Positions 1-8,167 of a stretch of 64,000 nt of DNA are shown here, one piece after another. How positions within the stretch are numbered: position 1 is the first letter of the stretch; every line of letters begins with the position of its first letter. The notes beneath the pieces were generated by a model. That model was given only the letters and a program-made list of their open reading frames with translations, had not been told where the DNA came from and did no database searches. Origin of the DNA: Burkholderiales bacterium. GTDB taxonomy: Bacteria > Pseudomonadota > Gammaproteobacteria > Burkholderiales > SG8-41. The position numbers and the translations under genes are program-made. Location: assembly GCA_036262035.1 (NCBI GenBank), contig DATAJS010000003.1, positions 124,001 to 188,000 of the forward strand, given 5' to 3'.

Positions 1-405
1 GAGGTCGCGGCGGATCTCGACGCGGTCTGCGAGTTGCGCGACCGTCAGGGTCGGCTCCTCGAATTGGTCGGACCGCTGCGGTTACACAACGCGAACAGCA
101 GCGTCCTGCACACCGGCGACTCGCGCATCGGCGCCGGATCCTGGGACGACGAAAGACTCTTCGTATTCGTCGACGCGTTACCGGAGAACGTCGCGTCGGT
201 GGTCCTCAGCGTCGAGAGCAGCAACGGGCACGCTTTCGGCGACATCACGGATGCCTGTTGTCACGTCACCGACTGTGCGCTGGAGGAAAAGCTGCTGAGC
301 GTGCGGCTCGCTCAATTGGGCGCCACGACCGGACACGTGATCGCCACGCTGGAGCGCCATCCGCGCGGATGGACGCTGACCTCGCCATTCATGGAGAGGG
401 GATAA
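1..405 (+). CDS. TerD-family stress/tellurite-resistance protein, 5'-truncated by the window edge
   Basis: The reading frame is already open at base 1 (E-V-A-A-D-L-D-A-V), so the start codon lies upstream of the window. About 134 codons are visible. The segment ADLDAVCEL followed by LHTGDSRIGAGSWDDE and later GHAFGDITDA matches the TerD fold: the D-L-D strand, the acidic G-D-x-x-x-G-x-x-x-x-DDE calcium-binding stretch, and a C-terminal beta strand ending near GWTL. TerD/TerZ/CABP1 proteins are cytosolic Ca2+-binding stress proteins linked to tellurite and phage resistance, but many are stand-alone with unknown roles. A terminator-like hairpin follows 14 bases after the stop. No other ter gene is visible. 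Family call is fairly secure; function is not. Confidence 0.75.
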   Translation, partial: EVAADLDAVCELRDRQGRLLELVGPLRLHNANSSVLHTGDSRIGAGSWDDERLFVFVDALPENVASVVLSVESSNGHAFGDITDACCHVTDCALEEKLLSVRLAQLGATTGHVIATLERHPRGWTLTSPFMERG

Positions 406-419
406 CCTTCCGGAAATAA

Positions 420-443
420 AAACGCCCGGCGGGCCGGGCGTTT
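420..443. terminator. Probable bidirectional Rho-independent terminator
   Basis: A GC-rich inverted repeat (AACGCCCGGC, GG, GCCGGGCGTT) is bordered by an A-run on the left and a T-run on the right. It lies between the end of the TerD-like gene and the convergent end of the alpha/beta hydrolase gene, so it can terminate both transcripts. Confidence 0.75.
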
Positions 444-512
444 CAATTGGGCGGTGCGCTCGGGCGCACTCGTGATGGTTCTTGTTCTTGCTCCTCCTCC
501 CTGCTGAATCGG

Positions 513-1313
513 TTACCTGCCTTTGGCCTCGTCGAGGCAGAAGGCGGAGATGACTTTCGCGAATTGCTCGGGCTCGTCGTACATCGGGAAGTGGCCCGAG
601 CTTTCGAAGTAGCGGATCGGCAGGTTGGGCGCCGATTGCTTGAAGCGGTCCTGGGCGCCGATCGTCGGTCCGCGGCGGCCGTAGAGGATGACCGCGGGGC
701 GCGTGATCGTCGAGGCGGCGGTGCGCACGTCGAACTCGCGGATCGCCCACATGACGCCGACCATCGTCTTCGCGCCGGCTTTCCTGCGGTCGATGTTCCA
801 GCGCTGGAGCAGGGCGGCATCGACTTTCGCGACGCGCTCCTTCACCTGGCCTTCGTTCTGCACCGGCAGGCCGAAGTTGCCTTCGGTGTGGCCCCAGTTC
901 GCGGCCCATTCCCGGGGTGTGCGCGCCGGGGTCTCGATCAGCATCGCCGAGGTCGTGCGGTCGCCGTAGCGGCTGGCGAACGCCGCGGTGATCGAGCCGC
1001 CGACCGACGAGCCGCCGACGTGCGCCTGCGAAAGATCGAGCGCGTCCATGAACTCGGCGAGCGCGGCGGCATAGTCCTCGATGCTGTAATGGCGCGACAG
1101 AGGGTCGGAGTCGCCGTGGCCCGGCATGGTCCACGAGATCATCCGGAACTGCTTCGCGAGCAGCGGGGCGACGACATCGTGCTGGTACGCCGAGCCGCCG
1201 TTGGTGTGCATGAGGATGAGCGGCTCGCCGGTCCCGAGCTCGCGGTAGTGGATGCGGCCGTGGGATCTGGTCCTGGCGAAGCCGTCTTCGATGCTCGTGC
1301 TGGCGGATTCCAT
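513..1313 (-). CDS. Alpha/beta-fold hydrolase
   Basis: This is a 266-residue cytosolic protein with no signal peptide. The nucleophile elbow G-S-S-V-G puts the catalytic serine at about residue 103. An H-T-N-G-G-S stretch near residue 36 is the usual oxyanion-hole region, and the catalytic histidine is in S-G-H-F-P-M near residue 241. M-P-G-H-G-D-S-D near residue 63 is the classic strand after the oxyanion loop. The pattern fits ester, lactone or C-C bond hydrolases of the MhpC/haloperoxidase type; the substrate cannot be read from sequence. The ATG is preceded by GAGGTGAG. It is 131 bp downstream of a Bug gene on the same strand, so it may be co-transcribed with it. Confidence 0.85.
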   Translation of the reverse strand: MESASTSIEDGFARTRSHGRIHYRELGTGEPLILMHTNGGSAYQHDVVAPLLAKQFRMISWTMPGHGDSDPLSRHYSIEDYAAALAEFMDALDLSQAHVGGSSVGGSITAAFASRYGDRTTSAMLIETPARTPREWAANWGHTEGNFGLPVQNEGQVKERVAKVDAALLQRWNIDRRKAGAKTMVGVMWAIREFDVRTAASTITRPAVILYGRRGPTIGAQDRFKQSAPNLPIRYFESSGHFPMYDEPEQFAKVISAFCLDEAKGR

Positions 1314-1405
1314 GGTCTTCTCACCTCTGGACGAATAGCGGCGATTCTATGGAGAAGGGGCCCGGCGATATAGCGGCGTACGGGCGCAGGTGTATTTCCG
1401 TTCGG

Positions 1406-1434
1406 TCAACAATCGCCCTGCGGGCGATTGCTGA
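1406..1434. terminator. Hairpin between Bug gene and hydrolase (terminator-like, no T-run)
   Basis: CAATCGCCC and GGGCGATTG form a perfect 9-bp stem around a TGC loop, and flanking GTCA/TGAC can extend it past one mismatch. It lies 11 bases after the Bug stop codon at 1445. The lack of a T-tract makes a processing or attenuation site as likely as a true terminator. Confidence 0.45.
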
Positions 1435-1444
1435 CAAAGCGCAT

Positions 1445-2401
1445 CTACTCGGGTTTTATCCCCGCCGCTTTCGCCACCTTCGCCCACTTCTCGGTCTCGC
1501 TGCGGATATACCGCGCGAACTCCTCCGGCGAGTTGCCGCCGGCGTCGCCGCCGTCGGCGGCGAAGCGCTCTTTCACGTCGGGCGAGCGGAGGATCGTCAC
1601 GAGCTCTTTGTGCAGCCGCGCGACGATCTCCTTCGGCGTATGGGCGGGCGCGAGCACGCCGTACCACTGCACCGCTTCGTAGCCCGGAACGCCGGCCTCC
1701 GAGATCGTCGGCACGTCGGGCGCGATCGCGCTGCGCTGCGTGCCCGAGACGCCGAGCGCGCGCAGCCGTCCGCTGCGCACGTGCGGCAGCCCGGTGAGCA
1801 TCGTCGCCATGCTCAGCGGCACCTGCCCGGCGACGAGATCGACGATCGCCGGCGCCGAGCCTTTGTACGGGATGTGCACGATGTCGAGCTTCGCCATGGA
1901 GAGGAAGAGCTCCATGCACAGGTGAGGGTTGGTGCCGGTCCCCGCCGACGCGTAGTTGATCTGCCCCGGCCGCGCCTGTGCGAACCAGATCAGCTCTTTC
2001 ACGTTCTTCACCGGCATCGACGGGTGCACGACCAGGATGTTCGGCGCCGATAGCACGAGCGTGATCGGCGCGAAGTCGGTCAGCGCGTTGTACGGCACCT
2101 TCCTGTAGATCGCGGGATTGGTCGCCAGCGTCGAGATGCCCAGCAGCAGCGTGTAGCCGTCCGGCGCCGCGCGCGCGGCCGCTTCGTTGCCGATCATCGT
2201 TCCCGCGCCCGCGCGGTTCTCGATCACGATCTGCTGGCCGAGGCGCTCGCTCATTTTCGGCGCGATGATGCGCGCGATGATGTCCGAGCCTCCGCCGGCC
2301 GAAGACGGCACGATCATGCGCACCGGTTTGCCGGGATAGCCCTGAGCGCCGGCGCTCGAGCACGCGCACGCGAGCACGCACGCGGCAAATATTTTCTTCA
2401 T
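1445..2401 (-). CDS. Bug/TctC-family tripartite tricarboxylate transporter substrate-binding protein
   Basis: This 318-residue precursor should bind a carboxylate-type ligand in the periplasm and deliver it to a TctAB-type permease encoded elsewhere. The signal peptide (MKKIFAACV through SSAGA) ends before Q-G-Y-P. The ligand-loop motif is S-S-A-G-G-G-S-D, the central block is HIPYKG, and the C-terminus is KWAKVAKAAGIKPE. The frame stays open 32 codons further upstream, but I chose the ATG at 2401 because AGGAGG stands just before it and the signal peptide starts there. It is divergent from the next Bug gene with only 79 bp between starts, so the two probably share a control region. Confidence 0.92.
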   Translation of the reverse strand: MKKIFAACVLACACSSAGAQGYPGKPVRMIVPSSAGGGSDIIARIIAPKMSERLGQQIVIENRAGAGTMIGNEAAARAAPDGYTLLLGISTLATNPAIYRKVPYNALTDFAPITLVLSAPNILVVHPSMPVKNVKELIWFAQARPGQINYASAGTGTNPHLCMELFLSMAKLDIVHIPYKGSAPAIVDLVAGQVPLSMATMLTGLPHVRSGRLRALGVSGTQRSAIAPDVPTISEAGVPGYEAVQWYGVLAPAHTPKEIVARLHKELVTILRSPDVKERFAADGGDAGGNSPEEFARYIRSETEKWAKVAKAAGIKPE

Positions 2402-2480
2402 CGCGACTCCTCCTCGTTTTGTGCAATGGTAAATTAAAACGGCAGGTCGACAACTCGAATAAATCCCGATCGGAGGAGTG

Positions 2481-3458
2481 ATGAAGTCGAGCCGCATCGC
2501 GCTCGCCGCCGCATGCCTGTTCGCGGCGAGCGCCGTTCACGCCGCAGAGAGCCCTTATCCCAATAGACCCATACGGATGATCGTGCCGTTCGCGCCGGGC
2601 GGCGCGTCCGACTTCGTCGCGCGCATCATCGCGCCGAAGATGGGCGAGATCCTCGGCCAGCAGATCGTCACCGACAACCGCGCCGGCGCCTCGGGCAACA
2701 TCGGCGTCGAGATCGCGGCGCGCGCGCCGGCCGACGGCTATACCCTGCTGCTCGGCAACGTCGGCACGATGGCGATCAATCCCGCGATCTATCCGAAGTT
2801 CCCGGTCGTGCCGGTGCGCGATTTGATCGGCGTCAGCATGCTCGTCGATGTGCCCGGCGCGTTCGCGGTGCATCCTTCGGTGCCGGCGAAGAACGTCGCG
2901 GAGTTCATCCAGTTCGCCAAGACAAAGCAGGGACAGCTCAACTACGGCTCGTCGGGCGCGGGCAGCGCACAGCGCCTCGCGTTCGAGTTCCTGATGAACA
3001 AATCGGGGATCAAGCTCGCGCACATCCCTTATAAAGGCGGTGCCGGCGCGGCGACGACGGCTGTGCTCGCGGGCGAGGTCGTGGCGACGATGGTCACGGT
3101 CGCCTCGTTCATCCCGCACCACAAGTCGGGCAAGGCGCGCGTGCTGGCGGTGATGGCGCCGCAGCGCGTGCCCGCATTGCCGGACGTGCAGACGATGACC
3201 GAAGCCGGTTTCCCCGAGCTGACGCTCGGCTCGTGGCAGGGCATGTACGTGCCCAGGGGCACGCCGCAAGCGATCGTCGCGAAGCTCTACGACGCCATGA
3301 TCAAGACCATGACCGACCCCGAGACCATGAAGCGGCTCCAGACCGGCGGGGCGGAGATCGTGACGAGCAAATCGCCCGAGGAGTTCGCGGGCTTCATGAA
3401 GACCCAGAATGCGTTCTGGGCGAAGATCGTGAAGGACGTGGGCGCCGTGGCCGAGTAA
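2481..3458 (+). CDS. Bug/TctC-family substrate-binding protein
   Basis: This 325-residue secreted protein has a signal peptide ending A-V-H-A before A-E-S-P-Y-P. Its ligand loop is PFAPGGASD and the central block is HIPYKGGAG. A GTG lies directly before the ATG at 2481, but GGAGG at 2472-2476 fits the ATG better. It forms a head-to-head pair with the preceding Bug gene. Compared with that paralogue it has a longer segment around FPVVPVRDLIG in place of the usual YDPLRDFAPI, so ligand specificity may differ. A family A repeat begins ten bases after the stop. Confidence 0.92.
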   Translation: MKSSRIALAAACLFAASAVHAAESPYPNRPIRMIVPFAPGGASDFVARIIAPKMGEILGQQIVTDNRAGASGNIGVEIAARAPADGYTLLLGNVGTMAINPAIYPKFPVVPVRDLIGVSMLVDVPGAFAVHPSVPAKNVAEFIQFAKTKQGQLNYGSSGAGSAQRLAFEFLMNKSGIKLAHIPYKGGAGAATTAVLAGEVVATMVTVASFIPHHKSGKARVLAVMAPQRVPALPDVQTMTEAGFPELTLGSWQGMYVPRGTPQAIVAKLYDAMIKTMTDPETMKRLQTGGAEIVTSKSPEEFAGFMKTQNAFWAKIVKDVGAVAE

Positions 3459-3467
3459 AGCTCTTTG

Positions 3468-3639
3468 GACCGCAAAGGACGCAAAGGACGCAAAGGAGAG
3501 GCGAATGTCATTGCGAGGAGCGCGAGCGACGAAGCAATCCCGAAGCGTTCGAAACGTGCGTCACGAGATCGCCACGTCGCTCCGCTCCTCGCGATGACGA
3601 TGTTGGTTTTCCTTCGCGTCCTTTGCGTCCCTGGCGGTC
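3468..3639. repeat. Family A dispersed repeat, full-length copy A1
   Basis: The outer arms are ACCGCAAAGGACGCAAAGG on the left and its near-complement CCTTTGCGTCCCTGGCGGT on the right. Nested inside are TCATTGCGAGGAGCG and its complement CGCTCCTCGCGATGAC, with GACGAAGCAATCCC between them. The whole element can fold into one long imperfect hairpin. Similar elements occur at 5295, 14787, 33681 (half) and 37125 (core only). No open reading frame inside looks like a gene. Confidence 0.85.
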
Positions 3640-3661
3640 GATCGCTTTTGAAAGTTCGAAT

Positions 3662-4513
3662 ATGACCAAACGCTACCGATTTCTCCTCATCCAGGCCTTC
3701 CACCTGCCGAAGGAATCGCAGTACCTGCATCGCGCCGTCGACGGGGCGAAGGAAGCGATGCTGATGAACTTCGAGAACGTGAAGCCGCTGCTCGACGACG
3801 TCGAGTGGGACCTGCATCGCGGGCCGCTCGCGACGTACGGCGACTGGCCGGTCGAGACGCGCGAGGAGTTCGCGCTCGTCGCGGGCGGCAGGCTGCCCAT
3901 CGTGCGCGAGGCGTGCGCGAGCGGGAAATACAACGGGATCGTGCTGCTCGGCGGCGGCGAGCCCGGCTTTCCCGCGGCGCGCGAGGTCGCGCGCGAGTAC
4001 GGGATCCCCGTCACCGCGTGCGCGTTCGCGCAGATGCACGTCGCTTCGATGCTCGGCAACAAGTTCAGCGTGATCGACCTCGCCGAGAACCACAACATGT
4101 ATTACTACGACCTCGTGGTTCACCATCGCTTCGACCGGCGCTGCGCATCGATCCGCAACATCAACTACCCGCTGCCGCGCCCGCCGTACACCGAGTCGCA
4201 GGTGCACCTCGCGAAGAACCGCCACCAGCGCGGCGAGACTTCGGAAGTGGTGGAGACCGCGGTGCGCGAAGCGGTCGCCGCGATCGAGGAGGACGGCGCC
4301 GACGTGATCACCTTCGGCTGCTCGGCGCTGTTCTGGCTGCAGCCGGTGCTCCAGAAGCGGTTGAACGACATGGGCTGGGAAGTGCCGGTGCTCGAGGGCT
4401 ACAGCACCGCGATCACGCTGTGTAAGGCGATGGTCGACCTCGGCGTGAACGCGAGCGGGCTCGTCTATCCGGGCGCGCATCCGAAGAAGATCCGGCGCAA
4501 GAAGACTTTCTAG
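3662..4513 (+). CDS. Asp/Glu/hydantoin racemase-superfamily protein with a single catalytic cysteine
   Basis: This 283-residue protein belongs to the Asp/Glu racemase superfamily, recognisable from the IVLLGGGEPGFPAAREV half-site, the M-H-V-A-S motif near residue 125 and the second half-site TFGCSALF with Cys220. Racemases of this fold use two cysteines as opposed acid/base residues. The first is missing here: the expected Cys position near residue 97 is glycine. Arylmalonate decarboxylase has the same Gly/Cys arrangement, so decarboxylase or lyase chemistry is as plausible as racemisation. The ATG follows family A repeat A1 closely, with no strong Shine-Dalgarno. An SDR gene starts 9 bases after the stop, so they are probably co-transcribed. 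Confidence 0.82.
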   Translation: MTKRYRFLLIQAFHLPKESQYLHRAVDGAKEAMLMNFENVKPLLDDVEWDLHRGPLATYGDWPVETREEFALVAGGRLPIVREACASGKYNGIVLLGGGEPGFPAAREVAREYGIPVTACAFAQMHVASMLGNKFSVIDLAENHNMYYYDLVVHHRFDRRCASIRNINYPLPRPPYTESQVHLAKNRHQRGETSEVVETAVREAVAAIEEDGADVITFGCSALFWLQPVLQKRLNDMGWEVPVLEGYSTAITLCKAMVDLGVNASGLVYPGAHPKKIRRKKTF

Positions 4514-4522
4514 GGGAACGCG

Positions 4523-5284
4523 ATGGCAGATCAGGGCACTCGACGCACCGCGCTCGTCACCGGCGCGTCACAGGGGCTCGGCGCGGCGATCGCCGAGCGG
4601 CTCGCGCGCGACGGCTTCGACGTCGCGGTCACCGAGTTGACCGAAGCGCCGCTCGCCGCGGTCGTCGAAAAACTGACAGGGCTCGGTGCGCGCGCGCTGC
4701 CGATCGCGCTCGACATTTGCTCGCAGCCGAGCGTGGACGCGGCGATCGCGAAAGCCGCGCAGGCTTTCGGACGGCTCGACGTGCTCGTGAACAACGCGGG
4801 CGTCACGCAGCGCCGCTTTGCGGTCGACATCACGCACGAGGAATGGCAGTCCGTCGTCGACGTGAACATGAGCGGCACGTTCTTCATGAGCCAGGCGTTC
4901 GCGAAGCACTGCATCGCGGCCAAGCGCGAAGGCGCGATCGTGAGCCTCGCGTCGACGCATGGGGTCGTGGCGCTGCAGGAACGCCTGACCTACGGCATCA
5001 CCAAGGCCGCGATCATCCACATGACCCGCATGCTCGCCTACGAGTGGGCGGCGCACGGCATCCGCGTCAACGCGGTCGCGCCGGGGACGATAGAGACGCC
5101 CTCGCGTGCGGCGTATTTCGCGGAGAACCCGGGCGCGCGCGAGGCGATGCTGAAGCGGGTGCCGGTCGGCAAGTTCGGCACCGCAGCCGACGTCGCGGGC
5201 GCGGTGTCCTACCTTGCAGGCGCTGACGCAGCTTTCGTTACTGGTCAGACGCTTCTGATCGACGGGGGTCTGACGACTTATTAA
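4523..5284 (+). CDS. SDR-family NAD(P)-dependent oxidoreductase, FabG-like
   Basis: A classical short-chain dehydrogenase of 253 residues. The Rossmann motif T-G-A-S-Q-G-L-G is at residues 13-20, N-N-A-G near residue 90, catalytic Ser144, and Tyr157-x-x-x-Lys161 in Y-G-I-T-K. The C-terminus (G-Q-T-L-L-I-D-G-G-L) is the usual tetramer-forming end. It should oxidise or reduce a hydroxy/keto substrate in the cytosol. The gene begins 9 bp after the racemase-like gene, with AGGGGAA as ribosome-binding site, which suggests the two act on the same compound. Substrate unknown. Confidence 0.9.
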   Translation: MADQGTRRTALVTGASQGLGAAIAERLARDGFDVAVTELTEAPLAAVVEKLTGLGARALPIALDICSQPSVDAAIAKAAQAFGRLDVLVNNAGVTQRRFAVDITHEEWQSVVDVNMSGTFFMSQAFAKHCIAAKREGAIVSLASTHGVVALQERLTYGITKAAIIHMTRMLAYEWAAHGIRVNAVAPGTIETPSRAAYFAENPGAREAMLKRVPVGKFGTAADVAGAVSYLAGADAAFVTGQTLLIDGGLTTY

Positions 5285-5294
5285 AGGCGTTTTT

Positions 5295-5426
5295 ACCGTA
5301 GAGGACGCAGAGGACGCACAGGACGCAGAGGACGCAGAGGAAAAGCAAAAACAAAAAGCGATAACGCGTCATTGCGAGGCGTTCGAGACCGTTTCGTTTT
5401 CCTGCGTCCTCTGCGTCCTCTGCGGT
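5295..5426. repeat. Family A dispersed repeat, short-core copy A2
   Basis: The arms are GAGGACGCAGAGGACGC on the left and TGCGTCCTCTGCGTCCTC on the right, with the hexamer-like unit GACGCAGAG repeated about four times on the left. The interior keeps only a fragment of the core (CGTCATTGCGAGGCGTTCG). It lies between the SDR stop and the convergent RidA-like gene, where its hairpin could serve as a bidirectional terminator. Confidence 0.8.
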
Positions 5427-5429
5427 TAA

Positions 5430-5903
5430 TTAGCCTTTCTTGAGCTGAAAGACGGCCTCCACTTCCACCGCCGAATCCATCGGCAGCGCGGAGACCCCAA
5501 CTGCGGTGCGCGCATGCCGGCCGCGCTCGCCCATCACCGCGACCAGGAAGTCCGAGGCGCCGTTGATCACCTTGGGGTGGTCGTAGAAATCCAGCGGGCT
5601 GTTGACGAAGCCGCCGACGCGCACGCAACGCTCGACGCGGTCGAGGTCGCCGCCGCATGCTTCCTTCAGTTGGGCGAGGAGGTTGACCGCGCAGAGCTTC
5701 GCCGCTTCGGCGCCCTGCTCGACCGTGAGATCCTTGCCGACCTTGCCGGTGTACTTCATCTTGCCGGCCTCGCGCGCGACCTGTCCCGCCATGAAGGCGA
5801 GGTCGCCGACGACCACGAAGGGGACGTAGTTGCCGCCGGGCGCGCCGGGCGGCGGCAGGGTGATGCCGAGATCGGCGAGCTTCTTCTCGATGCTGGACGC
5901 CAT
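5430..5903 (-). CDS. RidA/YjgF-family protein (TdcF-like subgroup)
   Basis: A 157-residue cytosolic protein. G-D-L-A-F-M-A-G-Q-V near residue 33 and ARTAVGVSALPMDSAVEVEA at the C-terminus match the RidA fold, with the family's ligand-binding arginine at about residue 132. RidA proteins hydrolyse reactive enamines and imines released by PLP enzymes or form related trimeric enzymes. This one is longer than RidA proper (about 128 residues) and has an insert around CGGDLDRVERCVRVGG, as in the subgroup often found in catabolic clusters. Start chosen from AGAGG upstream of ATG. The nearest genes are the SDR and racemase-like pair, convergent to it. Confidence 0.85.
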   Translation of the reverse strand: MASSIEKKLADLGITLPPPGAPGGNYVPFVVVGDLAFMAGQVAREAGKMKYTGKVGKDLTVEQGAEAAKLCAVNLLAQLKEACGGDLDRVERCVRVGGFVNSPLDFYDHPKVINGASDFLVAVMGERGRHARTAVGVSALPMDSAVEVEAVFQLKKG

Positions 5904-6226
5904 CGTTACCTCTCATGTGTCAGAAGCGCCCATTATAGGAGCGCCTCCGGGCTTGGCGCCGAGGCCGTCACAGGTTAACCTCCGCCTCGACCGCGGAAGC
6001 GACGCCCGAGCGCTTCGCAGCGGCAACTTCGCTGCGCATCCGCGGTCGAAGTCTTCGATGTTCGTGCCTGCGACCTGCATGTAGTGCTGCTGCGCGAGTG
6101 TGTGGCGTTCGGCGGCCTGGGTCGAGCACGCGGCAGTTGCTTTTACATTCACGATCAATCCCCTGAAGTCAACGGCACGGCGGAATGTGCGAGGTATGTG
6201 CGCGTTCCCCGGCCTCATAAAGAACC
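5904..6226. other. Intergenic region of 323 bp without a convincing gene
   Basis: This stretch separates the RidA-like gene (leftward) from a Bug gene (rightward), so it should hold both promoters. The only clear structure is the nested hairpin at 5987-6049. A leftward open frame of 101 codons crosses it but has no Shine-Dalgarno, no recognisable domain and runs through the hairpin, so I do not call it. Confidence 0.6.
5987..6049. repeat. Nested perfect inverted repeat
   Basis: An 11-bp outer arm TCGACCGCGGA (5987-5997) is exactly complemented by TCCGCGGTCGA (6039-6049). Inside, CGCAGCG (6016-6022) pairs with CGCTGCG (6030-6036). The two-level stem could be a structured RNA, an operator or a unit of a repeat family with no other copy in this window. 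Confidence 0.6.
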
Positions 6227-7195
6227 ATGAAACTCAGCTCTCTACTCATTCCGATCGCAGCGGCGTACGCCGTATCCGCCTCCGCGCAGTCCTATCCCGA
6301 GAGACCCGTCAGGGTCGTGGTGCCGTTCCCGGCGGGCGGCGCAGCCGACATCGTCGCCCGCCAGGTCACGCAAGGGCTCGCCGCCGGCCTCGGCACGCAG
6401 TTCGTCGTCGACAATCGCGGCGGCGCCGGCGGCGCCATCGGCGCCGAAACGGTGACGCGCGCGGCGCCCGACGGCTACACGCTGCTCTTCGCGTCGTCGA
6501 GCGCGCTGTCGATCAATCCCCACATCGCCGCGAAGATCTCGTATGACGCGCTGCGCGATTTCACGCCGATCGCCCTCATCGGTTTCGCGCCCAACGTGCT
6601 CGTGGTGCACCCTTCGGTGCCTGCCAAGAACGTGAAGGAGCTGATCGCCGTCGCGAAGTCGAAGCCGGGCGCGCTGAACTTCGGCTCGAACGGGACCGGC
6701 ACGCTGAGCCACCTCACCGGCGAGCTCTTCATGCAGCGCGCGGGCGTGAAGATGGTGCACATCCCTTACAAGGGCGCCGCCCCGGCGGTGATCGACACCA
6801 TGGCGGGCAACGTCTCGGTGCTGTTCGCGGCGTTCCCCAGCGTCTCCGGACAGGAGCGCGTGGGCAAGCTGCGCGCGCTGGCGGTGACGAGCGCCAGACG
6901 CGCCGCGGTCGCGCCCAACCTGCCGACGGTCGCCGAAGCCGCGCTGCCCGGATTCGAATCGAGCCAGTGGTGGGGATTGTTCGGACCGGCGGGGTTGCCG
7001 GCGACTATCGTCGCCCGGCTCAACGCCGAAACGAACAAGGTGCTGAAGAGCCCGGATCTCAAGAAGCGTCTTGCCGCGGACGGCGCAGAGCCGGCTGCGC
7101 CCAACACGCCGCAGCAGCTTGCGGCGCATCACCGCGCCGATTTCGAGAAGTGGGCGAAAGTCGTGAAGGCGGCGGGCATCAAGCCGGAGTTCTGA
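6227..7195 (+). CDS. Bug/TctC-family substrate-binding protein
   Basis: A 322-residue secreted binding protein. The signal peptide ends A-S-A before Q-S-Y-P, the ligand loop is PFPAGGAAD, and the central block is HIPYKGAAPAVIDTM. The ribosome-binding site is weak (AAAGAA). Its stop codon abuts the stop codon of the next, oppositely oriented Bug gene with no base between them, so the two transcripts must overlap. The ligand cannot be predicted; relatives bind small carboxylates or uncharged compounds. Confidence 0.92.
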   Translation: MKLSSLLIPIAAAYAVSASAQSYPERPVRVVVPFPAGGAADIVARQVTQGLAAGLGTQFVVDNRGGAGGAIGAETVTRAAPDGYTLLFASSSALSINPHIAAKISYDALRDFTPIALIGFAPNVLVVHPSVPAKNVKELIAVAKSKPGALNFGSNGTGTLSHLTGELFMQRAGVKMVHIPYKGAAPAVIDTMAGNVSVLFAAFPSVSGQERVGKLRALAVTSARRAAVAPNLPTVAEAALPGFESSQWWGLFGPAGLPATIVARLNAETNKVLKSPDLKKRLAADGAEPAAPNTPQQLAAHHRADFEKWAKVVKAAGIKPEF

Positions 7196-8149
7196 TCACT
7201 CGGCTTTGATTCCGGCTGCGCGCACGACCTTGCCCCACCTGGCGAGGTCGCTCTTCAGATAAGCGGCGAGCGGATCCGGTCCCATGTAGAACGATTCGTA
7301 GCCGAGCCCTTTGAGGCGCTCGGCGACGTCGTTCGCCTGCAGCACGGTGCGCACGCCGCTGTCGAGCTTCGCGACGACGTCTCTGGGGAGGCCCGCCGGC
7401 GCGAGCAGCGCGAACCACGAGCCGACTTCGACGCCGGGAAAGCCCGCTTCTTTCATCGTCGGCAGGTCCGGCGCCAGCGCGGTGCGGTTCGCACTGGTGA
7501 CGGCGAGCGCGCGCAGCTTGCCGGCCCTGACGTAAGGCATCGACGCCTGCAACGTCGGGAACATCATGAGGACGTGGCCGCCGACGAGGTCGATCGTCGC
7601 GGGACCGCCGCCTTTGTACGGCACGTGCACGATCGTCACGTTCGCGACGCTCTTGAAGAGCTCGCCTGCGAGATGACCCGACGTGCCGTTGCCGGGCGAT
7701 GCGTAGTTGAGCTGTCCCGGCTTCGACCGCGCGAGCGCGACCAGCTCCTTCACCGATTTCACCGGCAGCGTCGGGTGCACCGCGAGGAACAGCGGCGCCG
7801 CGGCGATGCCGGCGATCGGCGCGAAGTCGCGGATCGCGTCGTAGGAGAGGTTCGAATAGAGCGCGGGATTGACCGTGTGCGCGCTCGGTGCGGAGAGCAA
7901 CGTGTAACCGTCGGGCGGCGCCTTGGCGACGAGCGCGGTGCCGAGCGTGGTGTTGGCGCCGCCGCGATTCTCGATCTCGACCGGCTGCTTCAGCAGCTCA
8001 GAGAGCTTGGGCGCCACGATGCGCGTCAGCGTATCGTTCGCGCCGCCGGGCGGGACCGGGACGATGATGCGGAGGGGTTTGGAGGGGTATTCCTGTGCGA
8101 AGGCGGCGACGCTGATCAGCAGGGCGACACTCGCGGCGATTACGCGCAT
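7196..8149 (-). CDS. Bug/TctC-family substrate-binding protein
   Basis: A 317-residue precursor. The start at 8149 is supported by GGGAGGAAGG seven bases upstream and by the signal peptide beginning there (MRVIAASVA, cleavage after F-A before Q-E-Y-P). An in-frame ATG eight codons further upstream comes from the end of a family B repeat and should be ignored. The ligand loop is PVPPGGAND. It lies at the downstream end of the minus-strand series coming from 14.8 kb, after a 220-bp repeat-filled gap, and is convergent with the previous Bug gene. Confidence 0.92.
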   Translation of the reverse strand: MRVIAASVALLISVAAFAQEYPSKPLRIIVPVPPGGANDTLTRIVAPKLSELLKQPVEIENRGGANTTLGTALVAKAPPDGYTLLSAPSAHTVNPALYSNLSYDAIRDFAPIAGIAAAPLFLAVHPTLPVKSVKELVALARSKPGQLNYASPGNGTSGHLAGELFKSVANVTIVHVPYKGGGPATIDLVGGHVLMMFPTLQASMPYVRAGKLRALAVTSANRTALAPDLPTMKEAGFPGVEVGSWFALLAPAGLPRDVVAKLDSGVRTVLQANDVAERLKGLGYESFYMGPDPLAAYLKSDLARWGKVVRAAGIKAE

Positions 8150-8167
8150 TCGAACCTTCCTCCCGAT

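Noticed and set aside
1-405. Start of the first gene at the TTG at base 34
   Set aside because: The frame is open and conserved (ADLDAV) upstream of base 34 to the window edge, so the gene is truncated rather than starting there.
1347-3269. Minus-strand open frame of 640 codons crossing two Bug genes
   Set aside because: It covers both divergent Bug genes in wrong frames and has no recognisable motif.
3468-3639. Insertion sequence or miniature transposon with target-site duplication
   Set aside because: The element is palindromic and dispersed, but I find no transposase and no convincing flanking duplication, so it is listed only as a repeat.
5913-6218. Possible 101-codon gene in the 5.9-6.2 kb gap
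   Set aside because: There is no ribosome-binding site or family signal, and the frame runs through a structured inverted repeat.
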